Source: Cepaea nemoralis (taxonomy: Eukaryota; Mollusca; Gastropoda; Stylommatophora; Helicidae). From it: 64,000 nt of DNA. Each line of letters starts with the position of its first letter. The first letter of the stretch is position 1. The stretch spans positions 1 to 64,000 of the forward strand of contig JACEFZ010002074.1 of the NCBI GenBank assembly GCA_014155875.1, read 5' to 3'. The notes beneath the pieces were generated by a model. It did no database searches. It was not told where the DNA came from and saw only the letters and a program-made list of their open reading frames with translations. Position numbers and translations under genes: made by a program. Positions 1 through 10,290 of the stretch are shown here, one piece after another.

Positions 1-47
<47 letters not shown>

Positions 48-71
48 GCCTGCCTGCCTGCCTGTCTGTCC

Positions 72-146
<75 letters not shown>

Positions 147-526
147 TAATCTGTCTGTCTGTCTGTCTGTCTGCTTGTTTGTCTATATGTCTGTCTGTCT
201 GACCCGGCTCGGCTTCGCCCAGCTCCTGGTGGGGAGCATCTCATTTAATTCATATAAGTAGTCATATAAGCTCCCGTTCCCGACTATCTGTCTGTCTGTC
301 TATCTGTCTGTCTGACCCGGCCCGGCTTCACTCAGTCCCTGGTGGGGAGCATCTAATTTAATTCATATAAGTAGTCATATAAGTTCCCGTTCTCGACTGT
401 CTGTCTGTCTGTCGACCCGGCTGTCTGTCTGTCTGTCTGTCTGTCTGACCCTTCCAGGCTTCACCCAGTCCCTGGTGGGGAGCATCTAATGTAATTCATA
501 TAAGTAGTCATATAAGTTCCCGTTCC

Positions 527-562
<36 letters not shown>

Positions 563-660
563 GACCCGGCTGTCTGTCTGTCTATCTATCTGTCTGTCTG
601 TCTGCCTGCCCGTCTGTCTCTCACTCCGTCTATCCCATCCTCTCTATCTATCGGGTCAGA
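1..660 (+). repeat. (TGTC)n microsatellite with three embedded 84-bp units
   Basis: The stretch is mainly TGTC tetranucleotide repeats, with TGCC and TATC variants. Three near-identical non-microsatellite units are embedded at 201-284, 314-397 and 447-527. Each begins GACCCGGC and contains CTGGTGGGGAGCATCT and an AT-rich ATTCATATAAGTAGTCATAT core. Two stubs of the unit (GACCCGGC only) lie near 414 and 563. The layout is a compound higher-order tandem repeat in which the unit and its microsatellite spacer were duplicated together. The unit could be a SINE or LINE tail fragment, but no promoter boxes are visible. Open frames here (Cys/Leu/Ser/Val-rich) are repeat artefacts. Confidence 0.9.
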
Positions 661-1400
661 TCTATCTATCTATGTATCTATTTATTTATATAACTATCTA
701 TAGCCAGGGGACTTAACCTAAGATATATCAATGCTACTAAAAGTTATGTCCCTTTATAGAATATTTATTATGTTAAGCCATGTAATTACAAAATGAAATT
801 TTAGTAAGTAAGTAGCCGATTTTACACTAAGAAACTATTACAGTCGGTTGCACAGGAATGAAAGGAAGACGTGTAGAAAATTTCATCTCAGTCGGATGTA
901 CCATTATCGAAAGCAGCAAATACATCCCCAACCACAAACATTCAGTCTCTTTTATAGATATAGACAAGAGAGAAACACAATGTAGCTTTATGTAGCTTGG
1001 AACTCTAATTCCATGAAGTATTTTGTATTATGTCAGTTGTTTGTATTAACTCTTTACCTCTTGAGCACTGCATAATGTGTTCTTGGTGCTTCCCCATATA
1101 TTCCAAACATCATGGCATTCGTCTTCAGTGCTTGCTGAAGAAATCAAGCTACCGTATTGCCAGTTTGCGTACGCTGTATATTCTGACAACACATCGTGGC
1201 TTGCACTGGTATCTTTTCCTTGGATGATATAATAAAAGAAGAGAGATGTTTGTGTCGTATCTTGTGGGGTGTTTGTTGCAAACACCTTGGACTGTCAGAG
1301 TAACTCATAACAAGTGCCTAGAAAAGTAGAACATTATATCCAAATATAAGACATTTATGAATGACATTGATAGTAGTGGGTACATTCCTAGTATTCTATT
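661..1400. other. AT-rich region, nothing recognised
   Basis: After a short TATC-type tail (661-710) this stretch is AT-rich and holds no frame with recognisable protein motifs on either strand. The short frames near 1030-1285 look like chance frames. It could be ancient repeat or ordinary intergenic DNA. Confidence 0.5.
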
Positions 1401-1591
1401 AAAATCCATCTTTATAGCTCTGCCAAGGACATCAAGCACTGTAGAATGTAAATATCATCGCACAATAAGTCTTATGGGTCATAAATCATAGCTGTTAACA
1501 AGAATAATTATAAGAAGAATTAGAGACAGGATTAAACCAGTAATTAATGATGAACTATGTGGAATTGTTGCGGGAAAGGGCACAGTCTGTG

Positions 1592-1687
<96 letters not shown>

Positions 1688-1935
1688 AGAGCTATATCAG
1701 TAAAAACAGACCTGGACTTATGCTTCATAGACTGCACAAAAGCATTTATTAATCTTTGATCGCAAATATTTGTGGATAATAAAGTGGTAGAAGAGACAGA
1801 GAAATACCAAGAGAAATGATGCTGGGGGGAATTGAGGCTGTGGCATTGAGGAATATCATCAAAAGGACTGAATTAAAACATCAGACACTGAGATCTCTGG
1901 AAATGCCTGGTTGCCTTCACCAGTTGGTTACGCAC
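1400..1935 (+). pseudogene. Decayed non-LTR retrotransposon RT and 3' end
   Basis: Translated piecemeal, 1400-1592 resembles the RT segment ending in the G-rich 'GxxxGKGT' stretch found before motif A in RTE-type LINEs. After a (TA)n tract the protein resumes with LDLCFIDCTKAFINL (1708-1760), the motif A region (FID..KAF). The segment 1810-1930 aligns by eye with the intact LINE 3' end at 13403-13525: both read GAGAAATGATGCTGG, followed by a similar diverged stretch. Most of the palm domain between motif A and the C-terminus is deleted, and stops and frameshifts are frequent. Dead copy. Confidence 0.6.
1593..1684. repeat. (TA)n microsatellite
   Basis: About 46 uninterrupted TA dinucleotides lie inside the decayed RT, between the segment before motif A and motif A itself. 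The Tyr-Ile frames on both strands are artefacts of the repeat. Confidence 0.97.
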
Positions 1936-2337
1936 ACACTTATGATAATCACCTGGAACTTAAAGGGTTACCTCAGGCTTTGTCTTCTTCATAGAAAATG
2001 TTGTTTATGTAACCAGGACCAGCAGCTATGAGCAGAAAGCACCTGATGGATAGAACCATAAGAAAAATGGCAATCGTGGTTGTGTCTCCTTGTCCGTCAT
2101 GTCAAGACATGGGAACAGACAAGTAGAATAGAGACACACAAACTTACTGTCTGGGTACCATTAAAGGCCAGGGACTGAAAACTAAAAATAATTGCTCATT
2201 GAAGTCAGATGCTCTGAGCTACAAGCTTGGTGAAACAGTGCAATGTAACTCACTTCAGAAAAATTATATGGAGATGATGACAAGCTCATGTTGACTGCTG
2301 CTTTCTGTAAATATACTCAAGTTGATGGTTGAGGGTG

Positions 2338-2445
2338 TATGAAGAAGGAGAAGAAGGAGGAGGAAGGAAGATGAAAGAAGAAGAAGGAAGAGTAAGAAGA
2401 AATAGGATGATGAAGAAGAAGAAGAAAGAAGGAAGAAGAAGATTA
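2338..2445 (+). repeat. Imperfect (GAA/GGA) purine tract
   Basis: A degenerate purine-only tract of GAAGAAGGA-type repeats. Similar GAA tails end two retroelement families in this window, so this may be the eroded tail of one; nothing upstream confirms it. Confidence 0.7.
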
Positions 2446-2466
2446 TAGCATTCTAACTGTAAATAT

Positions 2467-2712
2467 ACTACGGTGTTTGTAAAGTCTCACTACTCTTTGT
2501 ATGTAGAATAAATTTGAAAAATGAAGTACATGTTGTCATCAATATATGTGGCTCCAAATTCCATCGTGAAGCAATATGGAGCGAATGGCTGTCGTCTGCT
2601 GGAGTAAATCTTCGCACTCCAGCTAGAATGTTGTTATCAATGGAAGAAAGAATTTTTTTTTTCAAATGTGTTCTACATACAAAGTGTAGTAAGACTTTAC
2701 AAACACCCTGTA
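2467..2712. mobile_element. MITE-like element with about 50-bp terminal inverted repeats
   Basis: The left end (from 2467) reads GGTGTTTGTAAAGTCTCACT and continues TACTCTTTGTATGTAG. The reverse complement of the right end (about 2655-2712) reads GGGTGTTTGTAAAGTCTTAC and continues TACACTTTGTATGTAG. Over about 50 bp the arms differ at only a few positions. Both ends abut TA, the target of Tc1/mariner transposases. The 246-bp element has no transposase, although its interior has a short frame. This is a non-autonomous mariner/Tc1-type element. A separate mariner transposase relic lies just downstream, but I cannot show that it mobilised this one. Confidence 0.75.
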
Positions 2713-2829
2713 CAATACGATGTTGATGTAAATTATGTTGATTTTATAAGTACAGTACTTTATTTCCTATATAAGTATGTTGATTTTACATACAGAACCA
2801 TCATATCTATCATAATTATTAAGACATAT

Positions 2830-3190
2830 AGTCATAACAGAATGTTTCTCTGATCACAGCTTGTCTGAATGTTTCTATTCCTTGCTTATTCATTGCAATT
2901 TTGAGTTTTGTTAATGGTTTGTGGTTAATGGAACTGATTGTCTAACCTCTTGGTATAACTTCCACAAGATCCACTCAACAATGTGTCAAAATACAGTGTT
3001 CATAAACTTTCCTGCTGATGGAATTGTCTTCAGTTTCTTTCATTTTTATGATGTGGATGATGCCACTTCATTGACTGCATTTCCATCTCTGGTTCAAAAT
3101 GATGCACCCAGGTTTCATCACCTGTAACTATTTTTGACAAAACGTTCTCTCTCTCAGCATCCAAATGCTCCAACATTTCAGAACTAATTT
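2830..3190 (-). pseudogene. Mariner-type transposase fragment
   Basis: On the minus strand, around plus coordinates 3040-3125, the translation reads VTGDETWVHHFEPE, followed by QSMKWHHP. That is the signature of the first catalytic Asp region of mariner D,D34D transposases (TGDETW ... SMEWHH). It continues into PSAGKFMNTVF, where the family normally has FWD; here the Trp codon is TGA and the catalytic Asp codon has become CAC (His). Both domains and the second catalytic residue are lost, so the copy is dead. The N-terminal helix-turn-helix region is absent. Confidence 0.8.
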
Positions 3191-3275
3191 TTAAAATTTT
3201 AATTTTTTTTTTAAATGTTGCATATCCCTATACAATTACATAAATAAACACACATAGTATTATTTGACTCTCACA

Positions 3276-3413
3276 GAAGAAGAAGAAGAAGAAGAAGAAG
3301 AAGAAGAAGAAGAAGAAGAAGAAGAAGAAGAAGAAGAAGAAGAAGAAGAAGAAGAAGAAGAAGAAAAGAAGAAGAAGAAGAAGAAGAAGAAGAAGAAGAA
3401 GAAGAAGAAGAAG
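3276..3413 (+). repeat. (GAA)n microsatellite
   Basis: About 46 GAA/AAG units with one AAAAG interruption. The poly-Leu/poly-Phe frame on the minus strand is an artefact. It lies next to a minus-strand SINE-like fragment and may have grown from a retroelement tail. Confidence 0.95.
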
Positions 3414-3459
3414 GAAATATTTATGTAATTGTCTTAGTGGCCTCAACGGTTCTCCCCAT

Positions 3460-3700
3460 TGATTTCATATCCCTTTACAGGACGTTGCAATCAACACCAG
3501 CATCTTTCAGCTGCTCTTGATGTACTAAGCAAGATTACGCTCAGTAGTTTGCCATTGATTTCTGAGCTACCGGCTCACATACCCCCTTAAGTTACCAACG
3601 CGGTGAGAACCGCTACCGATTCTCGCGCAGGTTACGTTTCTCACGAGAATATACGGGATTACGGAGAAAGACGTTAACTCCTAGGCCAGGGAGACCGGTA
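3460..3700 (-). mobile_element. Diverged SINE-like repeat (same family as 20433-20682)
   Basis: The plus-strand text matches 20455-20682 along its length: shared blocks include CAACACCAGCATCTTTCAGCTG, split here as CAACACCAGCATC and TTTCAGCTG, then ATTACGCTCA, ACCGGCTC, and GGAGAAAG followed by TAACTC. Read on the minus strand it starts near 3700 with a GGCCTAGGAGTTAACG segment comparable to a tRNA A box and has a GGTTCTCACC segment at the B box position. It is more diverged than the 20.4-kb copy. Confidence 0.65.
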
Positions 3701-3985
3701 ACTAATTGTATCCCATTGAAATCTGTGTTAATTTGTGAGACTTCCCCGAACTCACCTTGAACAAACCGTTGAATATGTGAGTATTTCAAAAATATTAATC
3801 GCACTTCCATCGCTGACTAACAGCTACAAGGCCAGTTGTTGAACTGTAATGTGCTGATCATCATGAATAATGGCATCAGCTCAGTTCAGCATGTCAGGTC
3901 TGGTAGCTGTGGTAGAACGCTCAGAGCATGGGCGATTATGCAGCTGTCTCTACACTGTCTGAAGCTTTAACTGTCTGAGTCCAGC
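3701..3985. other. No recognisable feature
   Basis: No coding motif or repeat match to the rest of the window was found here by reading both strands. It lies between a SINE-like fragment and a LINE 3' end. Confidence 0.4.
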
Positions 3986-3989
3986 GACT

Positions 3990-5155
3990 GGCAGTTCTCC
4001 ATCCATCTTGTGCCATGCCGATAAGCGTGGGCGGTCTTGTTTTGCCATCTCACTCGATAAACAGAGTCATGGATCAGCTCCGTGTTTCTGTCTCGACCAC
4101 GCCATGTGGCCAAGCCATTCTTGGTCTTCCCTTTGGTCTCCTCCCTTCGATCTTGCCAGTTGTCACCAAGTTCTCCAATTCATTTCTTCTCATAACATTC
4201 CCAACAAATTTTGACTGTCTACATTAATGTCTCTAATCGGTTTACGATCTTCATTTGTTTCTTGAAGGACTTGTTCATTGGTTTTTCTGTCTGTCCATGG
4301 TTTTCTTTGCATTTTCCTCAGAAACCACATGTCCAAAGCCATCAGATGTTTTTCAGCTTGTCTTCTTATTGTCCACACCTCACATCCATATAAAAGTACA
4401 GGTTCTATGTACCACTTCCTCTTTTCCTCGTTTCAATTGATATATTTTTTATTGCTCCTATGTTTTTCATCTTGCAAAAGGCTACATTCGCCATGGCAAT
4501 TATTGTTCTAATTTCTTCAAGGCATCTCCCATCAGGTGTTATGACTGTTCTGAGATAGTTGTCCGATACAATTGTTTAAGAATATGCCTATTTACTAATA
4601 TATTACATTGTGTTATTTCGTTCTTCCTAGTGACGACCATAATCTGTGTCTTCTTACAATTCAATTCTAACCCCAGTTGTTCACTGTGTGCAACAACTGC
4701 ATCTATTAAATTTTGCAGATCATGTTCATTGTCTGCTATCAAGACTGTATTATCTGCATATCTAATGTTATTGATGTATCGTCCCCCAATTTTGATTCTT
4801 TGGGATTGCAATAAATACAGAATTACATAATTCATGGGGTATATCTCCAGTATCATATATGGTATTCCGGAGTCTGGTAACTTTATCTATTCCGTATGCT
4901 TCAAAAGCATTAATCATTTCTATTGTGCTGCCGTCTGAACCGGGGGTCTTGCCAGATTTCATATGGTTAAGAGCATTCTTCAAAATTGATGATCCTTGAT
5001 TATTATTTTGAATATCATACTGTTCTTCTCTGTTATCATCATAAAGGTATTTCACATAATCTGACCATACATGTAAAATCTTATCTTTTTCTTTTATGAT
5101 TTGTCCATCTCTTGTCTTTAGGCAGCCTGCTGATGTATGTGTTCTTTGATTAGTA
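3990..5155 (-). pseudogene. LINE-2 type fragment (RT and C-terminus), internally deleted
   Basis: On the minus strand the upstream part (5150-4840) encodes a segment with SGKTPGSDGSTIEM and ELCNSVFIAIPKNQ, the N-terminal RT region of APE-type LINEs. It jumps near 4830 directly to IKIGGRYINNIRYADNTVLI, where the catalytic YADD is YADN, then GLELNCKKTQIM and the C-terminal region. The 3' end (4390-3990) matches the LINE ends at 14.4, 40.8 and 51.9 kb, with the same NELENLVTTGKIEGRRPKGR and HAYRHGT-type ending. Much of the palm is deleted and frames are broken. Confidence 0.75.
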
Positions 5156-5400
5156 AGCTCCAGTATTTCGGCCACGTTAAAAGACATGATACTCTTATAA
5201 AAATCATACTGGAAGGCAAGGTTGAGGGCAAGCGAGCAAGAGGTAGACAACGATACAAGTGAGAAGATAACATCAAGAGATGGACGAACATCAGCCTGAC
5301 AGAATGTACAGTCAAGGCGAGAGACAGACAGTGTTAGAGATCCATTGCAGCCAACCTTCATTGTGAAGACGGCACCTGATTGATGCGTGGTGAAAACAAT
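5156..5400 (+). pseudogene. RTE-like LINE 3' end fragment
   Basis: Plus-strand translation gives YFGHVKRHDTLIK and then LEGKVEGKRARGRQR, a Gly/Arg-rich C-terminal motif typical of APE-type LINE polyproteins (FGH...R..GRR.RGR), followed by a stop-interrupted end. It is fused head to tail with the minus-strand LINE fragment at about 5155. It probably represents the normal RTE 3' end, which the composite loci have replaced with another LINE's 3' end. Confidence 0.55.
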
Positions 5401-5489
5401 CTCTAGATTAGGCGACTTGCTCTTACAAGTATCGTTGAAGCTGGCAAAGATGTGGGTAGTAAGAATATAAACTTTGAAGTTTTGAAATG

Positions 5490-6480
5490 TGATCCCATAT
5501 ATCTTAAAATATTCAAATTCTAGGAATTAGTGAACATTGCTGGAGAGGCAAGGGACATTTTACAAATGAAAATGGAAGTCTTTTCATATATTCTGGTAGA
5601 GACGTCGGAGGCCAAAGCGGGGTGGCATTTTGTTTAGATAAAACTACTGCAAAAGCTTTAATGGGATATACCACAGTTAGTGACAGAATCCTTACTATCA
5701 GACTTAAAGGTCGTCCAAATACACAACTCTCGTTCACATGTATGCACCTACTTCAACAGCAGAGGAGAACGAAATTGAAGATTTTTGCAGCACATTGCAA
5801 GACACATTAAATAAGATTTGCAATAATGATATAACAATAATAATAGGAGATTTTATTACTAAAGTAAGTACAGGAAGAGCCGAAAATGAGAGACACATTT
5901 TAGGAAAATTTGGATTGGGAAAAAGAAATGATGCAGGTGATAAATTAATTGAATTTTGCACAGAAAATGAGTTAACAATAGCCAACAAACTGTTTAAACA
6001 ACACTAAAGAAGACTCTTCACATGGACAGTATTACCAAAAATCAGATAGATTATATTTTAATGCAAAGAAGATGGAGATCAATCATAACATCTGCAAAAC
6101 CCTACGGAATGCAGACTGTGATACAGATCGTCAGTTATTAGAAGCAGATCTGAAATTAAAACTCAAAAAGCTGACCCGAGGTCTAAGGCCACTTCGTTTT
6201 GATCTCAGATACATACAACGTAGAAGTGAGGAATCGTTTTGGGGTCTTGATGTCTGTACAAGAGGAAAAGACACCTGATGAAATGGCAGTACAAGCTAGA
6301 GATATCCTGATAACAGCAGCCAAAGATTTAATTCCGACCAGGACTAAGCAGCATAAGCCATGGATTACACCATGCACTTTAGAATTAATAAAACAACGAA
6401 GGGAACTAAAAAATAAAGGAGAAACCGATAACATTAGGATGAAGTATAGATCATTAACATGAGATGTAAGGAAAAATACA
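5490..6480 (+). pseudogene. RTE/BovB-like LINE: endonuclease part
   Basis: Translated in pieces, this is an APE-type endonuclease. ILGISEHCWRGKG (from 5516) covers the metal-binding Glu region. Then come FIYSGRD, RILTIRLKG, MYAPTSTAEENE (5738 on), IIIGDF (where the expected GDFNAK reads GDFITK, so Asn is lost) and FGLGKRNDAGDKLIEFC. Frames change near 5735 and stops follow 6007. The linker ALEADLKL... and PFRFDLRYI-like text continues to 6480. The organisation and FGLG.RN.AG.RLIEF motif match the RTE/BovB clade. This copy is inactive. Confidence 0.8.
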
Positions 6481-7127
6481 AGAAATTACAAAAGCAAATA
6501 TATACAAGATTGTTGTATTAAAAGAATGAAAGAGATTACGAAATGTTCAAAGAAATGAAGTTATTGACAAGAAATTTTCAACCTCAATTAAATATTATCT
6601 GTGACAAGTTGGGAAATACCTTAACAGAATCTAGACAAATTCGAGAAAGATGGCAGGAATACTGCAGTGGAATGTATGATATGAATGACTGTGAGGATGT
6701 GAATGATATACATGAACCAAAGACAGCAGAAACAGAACCTGAACCCTCATTAGATGAAATTGCATGGGCAATAAAGAACCTGAAGAGTGGTAAATCACCA
6801 GGATGTGATGAGATACCAGCTGAACTAATTAAAGCGGGAGGAAAAAGGAAGCACACAAATCCATCATGCATTATGTAAAAAGTTATGGAAATATGGTATA
6901 TGGCCAAAAGATTGGAAGAGAACTATCTTCATTCTAAAACCAAAAAAGGGCAACCTGAAATTATGCACCAACTATATAACTGTTGCCCTGATCAGTCATT
7001 CAAGTAAAATTCTACTAAAAATCATAATGGGAAGACTTCGTAAGAAAATGGAAGAAGAGATTAACGCGGTTCAAGCTGGATTTAGACAAGGAAGAGGAAC
7101 AAGAGATCACATACTCTACATGTGTTT
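6481..7127 (+). pseudogene. RTE/BovB-like LINE: N-terminal RT segment
   Basis: Continues the element above. The frame 6543-6878 contains IRERWQEYCSGMYD and LKSGKSPGCDEIPAELIKAG (RT motifs 0/1). After a frameshift near 6850 come ALISHSSKILLKIIMGRLR and AGFRQGRGTRDHIL (motif 2 region). The frame stops abruptly at 7117, where a 1.57-kb insertion begins. The rest of RT is found at 8711-9181. The same region occurs in reverse at 58.4-59.47 kb. Confidence 0.85.
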
Positions 7128-8710
7128 CTTCTTCTTTGCGTTCATCCGGAGTGTTTTTTTTTTCAGATGTGATTGCGGTGTGTCTCGACCTTGGGTCGAA
7201 ACCCTTAGGCCAACACATTCGACTTTTAGCGTGCAATTTTGACAAGGTTAGCGTTCCTGGGGGACTCTCACTTTTGTGGTACCGTCCACATCCCACCTAT
7301 TCAAGTTGGAACATTCGAAGACTTCGCGGTCAACCCTCAAAGTAAGGCAGGTACAGTACGTGGCACTTTCCGCCATCCTGGGTGGCTTCCATAATTTCAG
7401 AGCCGACACATAGCGCCCTGGTGCTGGGCTCACCGAGGGAATCGTCACGTCCTGCTCATGGCTGCTTTAATTCCTCACTTCAATATATTGGGCATTTCGT
7501 TCGCCCCGGGCCGTTCCCGCACAAACCAGACAGGTCTGCAGACGGTATCCACTCAGTGAGTTTTCGAATTGGACATGTACTTGTCGTTGTGCCCGTCAGA
7601 GCTGTTCCAGGCACGACAGACATTCGGAAAACTACTTAGTCAGAGGTGTTCCGAACAAGAGCGGCATTCGGAAACTAGGCCTGTTCCTAGCACGAGAGAC
7701 ATTCAGATGAGACATTTCAAATGGGCATTTTTAATGAGATTAGCCTTCGTCGGGTTTCGAGGCACGTTAGACTTATTGTTGTGATGTCGCCAACATCTCA
7801 ACTGGTCAAGATAGGACGGTCAAAGACATCACGGTCAACCCTCAAGGGAAGGCAGAGGCAGACCATGGGCATTCCCTCGCTATCCAAGGAGGCTTTCATA
7901 ATTGCAGAACCGGCACATATTGCTCTGAGACTGGGCTCACCCGAAGAGTTGCCATGTCCTGCTCATGCCTGCTTTAGTTCCTCACTTCCATGTGTTAGGC
8001 ATCTCGCTTGCCACTGGTCGCTCAAGCACACACTAAGAACGGTCAGTCTGTGGGCGACATCCACTAGGTAAGCTTTCGCTTCAGACTTCGGACCACGCAA
8101 TGGATTCGCTAGCCGTGCGTTCCATTTTTGTTGTTATTAAGACGTGTTTCCACCTTTGTCTACACTCTCAATGAGTTAGATACAGACAGTTTTCATAACC
8201 ATTTCATTCGACGGACGCACTCGCTCACAAGGTAGGCTATATGTGCTGCCGGCTCAGCACCTCCGTGCAACAGTGAGCGAGAAACGGCCAGCCCTCTCAT
8301 CCGGGGATCCCTCATATCCCCCAGCTGAGAGCCTTCGGACAAGTAAGGCCGAACTGGGCATGTAGCGTGCTCAGTATCACACCTCAATTTTTAGATAGGC
8401 GGGTATCGGCCCGGCTCTCACATCCGAGGGTTTATGGCTTAGGGCGTTCAGCATCAACCCTAGACAGAGAGCCTTAGAGTATGTATCCGGACCAAGAACT
8501 TCTGCCTTCGTGCGCCTGACTTAAACTTTTGACTGCTATCCTCAGTCTACCTGCAGAGCAGCAGGTTGTGTCTCGCTTAGTCTGGCCCCTATCCCATAAG
8601 TTGTCCGATATGCAGTTTTCATACATCGACATAGCACATGGGGTCAATGGGACACGCAAGCTCCCCCACAACGGCAAGGTGGAGACACATCGGGGGAGCA
8701 ACATGCGTTT
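7117..8710 (-). mobile_element. GAA-tailed non-coding retroelement inserted in LINE RT (copy 1)
   Basis: A 1,572-bp block (7128-8699) interrupts RT and is flanked by an 11-bp target duplication: TACATGTGTTT (7117-7127) and AACATGCGTTT (8700-8710), two mismatches. On the minus strand the head reads TCTCCACCTTGCCGTTGTGG and the tail ends ATGAACGCAAAGAAGAAGAA, a GAA tail, which suggests target-primed retrotransposition. No long frame has protein motifs. A roughly 300-bp internal module occurs twice: 7225-7520 and 7815-8010 share GGTCAACCCTCAA, GCTGGGCTCACC-like text and CCTGCTCATGNCTGCTTTA. The related copy at 56989-58395 sits at the same site of the same LINE family. Confidence 0.85.
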
Positions 8711-9181
8711 AATAATAGAGAAATGCAGAAAATTTAATGTAAACCTATTCTCCTGTTTTTTGGATTATTCATAGGCATTTGACTGTACAACGTCAGAAAC
8801 TTTGGGAAATCATGAGGAATATGGGCTTTCCATCACATGTAGTACAACTCATAAAAATGCTCTATCTAGAGTAATCTAGACCAACAAGCAGCGGTTAGAA
8901 TCCATGGAAAGACATCAGATTGGTTTGACATAAAGAAAAGAGTCCGTCAGGGATGTGTGCTGTCACCCTATTTGTTTAACCTGTACGCCGAAAATATAAT
9001 GAGAAATGTCAGAGATGATATAACCAGGGAGCAATATGATGCCCTAAACATCGGTGGTCATGAAATACCAGAGATTCGATATGCTGATGATACAATATTA
9101 CTATCCACATTACATACTGGTATAGACAACTTAATAACCTCAATCCAAAGAAATAGTGAAAATCACAACTTATATCTTAAC
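8711..9181 (+). pseudogene. RTE/BovB-like LINE: catalytic RT segment
   Basis: RT resumes after the insertion: IIEKCRKFNVNLFSCFLDYS.AFD (motif A; a stop replaces Lys), VRQGCVLSPYLFNLYAENIM with the first part out of frame (motif B), and IPEIRYADDTILLS (motif C, the YADD box intact) at about 9064-9105. It ends at NLYLN (9181), where foreign sequence CTCGLASHT begins. The same NLYLN/CTCGLASHT junction recurs on the minus strand at 42133 and 56508. Confidence 0.85.
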
Positions 9182-9219
9182 ATGTGCACATGTGGTTTGG
9201 CGTCACACACAGCTACGCA
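9182..9219 (+). other. Start of nested RNase H LINE tail fragment (truncated)
   Basis: Only the first few codons (CTCGLASHT) of the nested fragment seen complete at 41912-42133 and 56284-56508 remain here. At about 9219 the sequence switches to a minus-strand RNase H region, so this copy has been broken by a rearrangement. Confidence 0.6.
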
Positions 9220-9775
9220 AGATACCACCAGGAGGTGCATTCCCCGCTAGCCTATCAGTCTGGTCGTTCCCCCGTACACCGTCATGGCCAGGGCAAAATA
9301 TCCATACAATTCTCACGATCTGTGACCTCTGACGCGACGAGAGCCATTCCACACGAAACATTCCTTTCTCCACTTTGCTAAGCATATTCTTTGAATCCGT
9401 AATGAACACAACGTATGTTGCAGTAGTCTCCTCTAGCCACCGGAATGCCGCTGTTACTGCCTCCACCTCCATTCTCATGCTGAAGGTAGTTGTCTCATAT
9501 GCCAGGCTCTCCTTTTTCAAGACTCGCCCATTAGCCGTTCCAATAAAGCCCAGCCACTACCTCTGTTTCTCACCACTGACCAATTGGTGTAGATGACTAT
9601 GTCACCTTAATGTGTGTTGCTCTGGATCAGCTGTTGCACTTCAAACTCATTTCGGCCCGCTGCCCATTCTCTACACTCACGACCCAGTGTTATTATTACA
9701 TTGTGCCAGTCCGTCATGTCATCCGGAACTTCAACCCACTCTCTTCCACGATAGATGGTCTCTAGATCTTTTAAA
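9220..9775 (-). pseudogene. I-like LINE RNase H domain
   Basis: Minus-strand translation gives TLGRECREWAAGRNEFEVQ, then IVIYTNWSVVRNRGSGW (the first catalytic Asp position of RNase H; TDGS expected, TNWS seen), MRMEVEAVTAAFRWL (catalytic Glu), VVFITDSKNML (catalytic Asp) and CPGHDGVRGNDQTDRLAGN (His/Asp end motif). Residues and order fit the RNase H found at the C-terminus of I/Nimb-type non-LTR elements. Two frames are used and the first Asp is substituted, so the copy is dead. Related 3' sequence occurs at 39664-40100. Confidence 0.8.
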
Positions 9776-9990
9776 TATCTTGTAATTCCGCAGAATGCTT
9801 GAACATAATTATTATGCTCAATCAAGGCATTACTATTATGTTATTATGATCTTTTAAATATGCTCTAAGCAGCTAGGGAAATGCATTCGCAGTTAAATTT
9901 GATGATTTATCATTATATGTTGGAATATATTAACATTGATGGGAAAGATAATTTAAGAATAATAAAGAATATTTATTGGAGCCATTACCT
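9776..9990 (+). pseudogene. LINE RT fragment with upstream AT-rich repeat
   Basis: The frame beginning near 9907 reads INIDGKDNLRIIKNIYWSHY, an RT segment between motifs A and B of APE-type LINEs, and is cut at 9988 by the tail of another LINE. Its upstream DNA (AT-rich, with CTAAGCAGCTAGGGAAATGC) is the inverse of 13721-13860, where the same RT segment continues further. Confidence 0.6.
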
Positions 9991-10290
9991 CATCTCATCA
10001 TCTCATCGTGTTCCTCTTGTACCTTGCGGTGTCGAGGTGAAGTATAAACTTCGTGAGAGTGCCCGGTTATGGGCTTCGTATATCGACATTCCCATGGATT
10101 CTGTTATTCCCTCCGTCCAACGTTTACGTGGTCGGCCTCTTCCTCTGTTTCCATCTGGTCTGTACATCATTGCTTGTTGTGGCATGCTGTTGACTGGTAG
10201 CCTACTTTCATGGCCAAACCATTTGACTTGCTGCTTTCTAATAAAATCTAGAGCAGCTTTAACCCCCACTTTAGTCCTGATTTCACCAGC
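9988..10290 (-). mobile_element. 5'-truncated LINE-B copy
   Basis: The minus strand encodes IRTKVGVKAALDFIRKQQVK to the end TSTPQGTRGTR, nearly identical to the C-terminus of the intact LINE at 52558-55482. It ends in a GATGA-type tail (plus strand CATCTCATCATCTCATC at 9989-10006). Truncated at about 10287, where it is joined without a stop to a different LINE's C-terminal region. The close match to the intact element indicates a recent insertion. Confidence 0.85.

Noticed and set aside
1547..1759. Tyr-Ile repeat proteins on both strands
   Set aside because: Translation of (TA)n within a dead RT.
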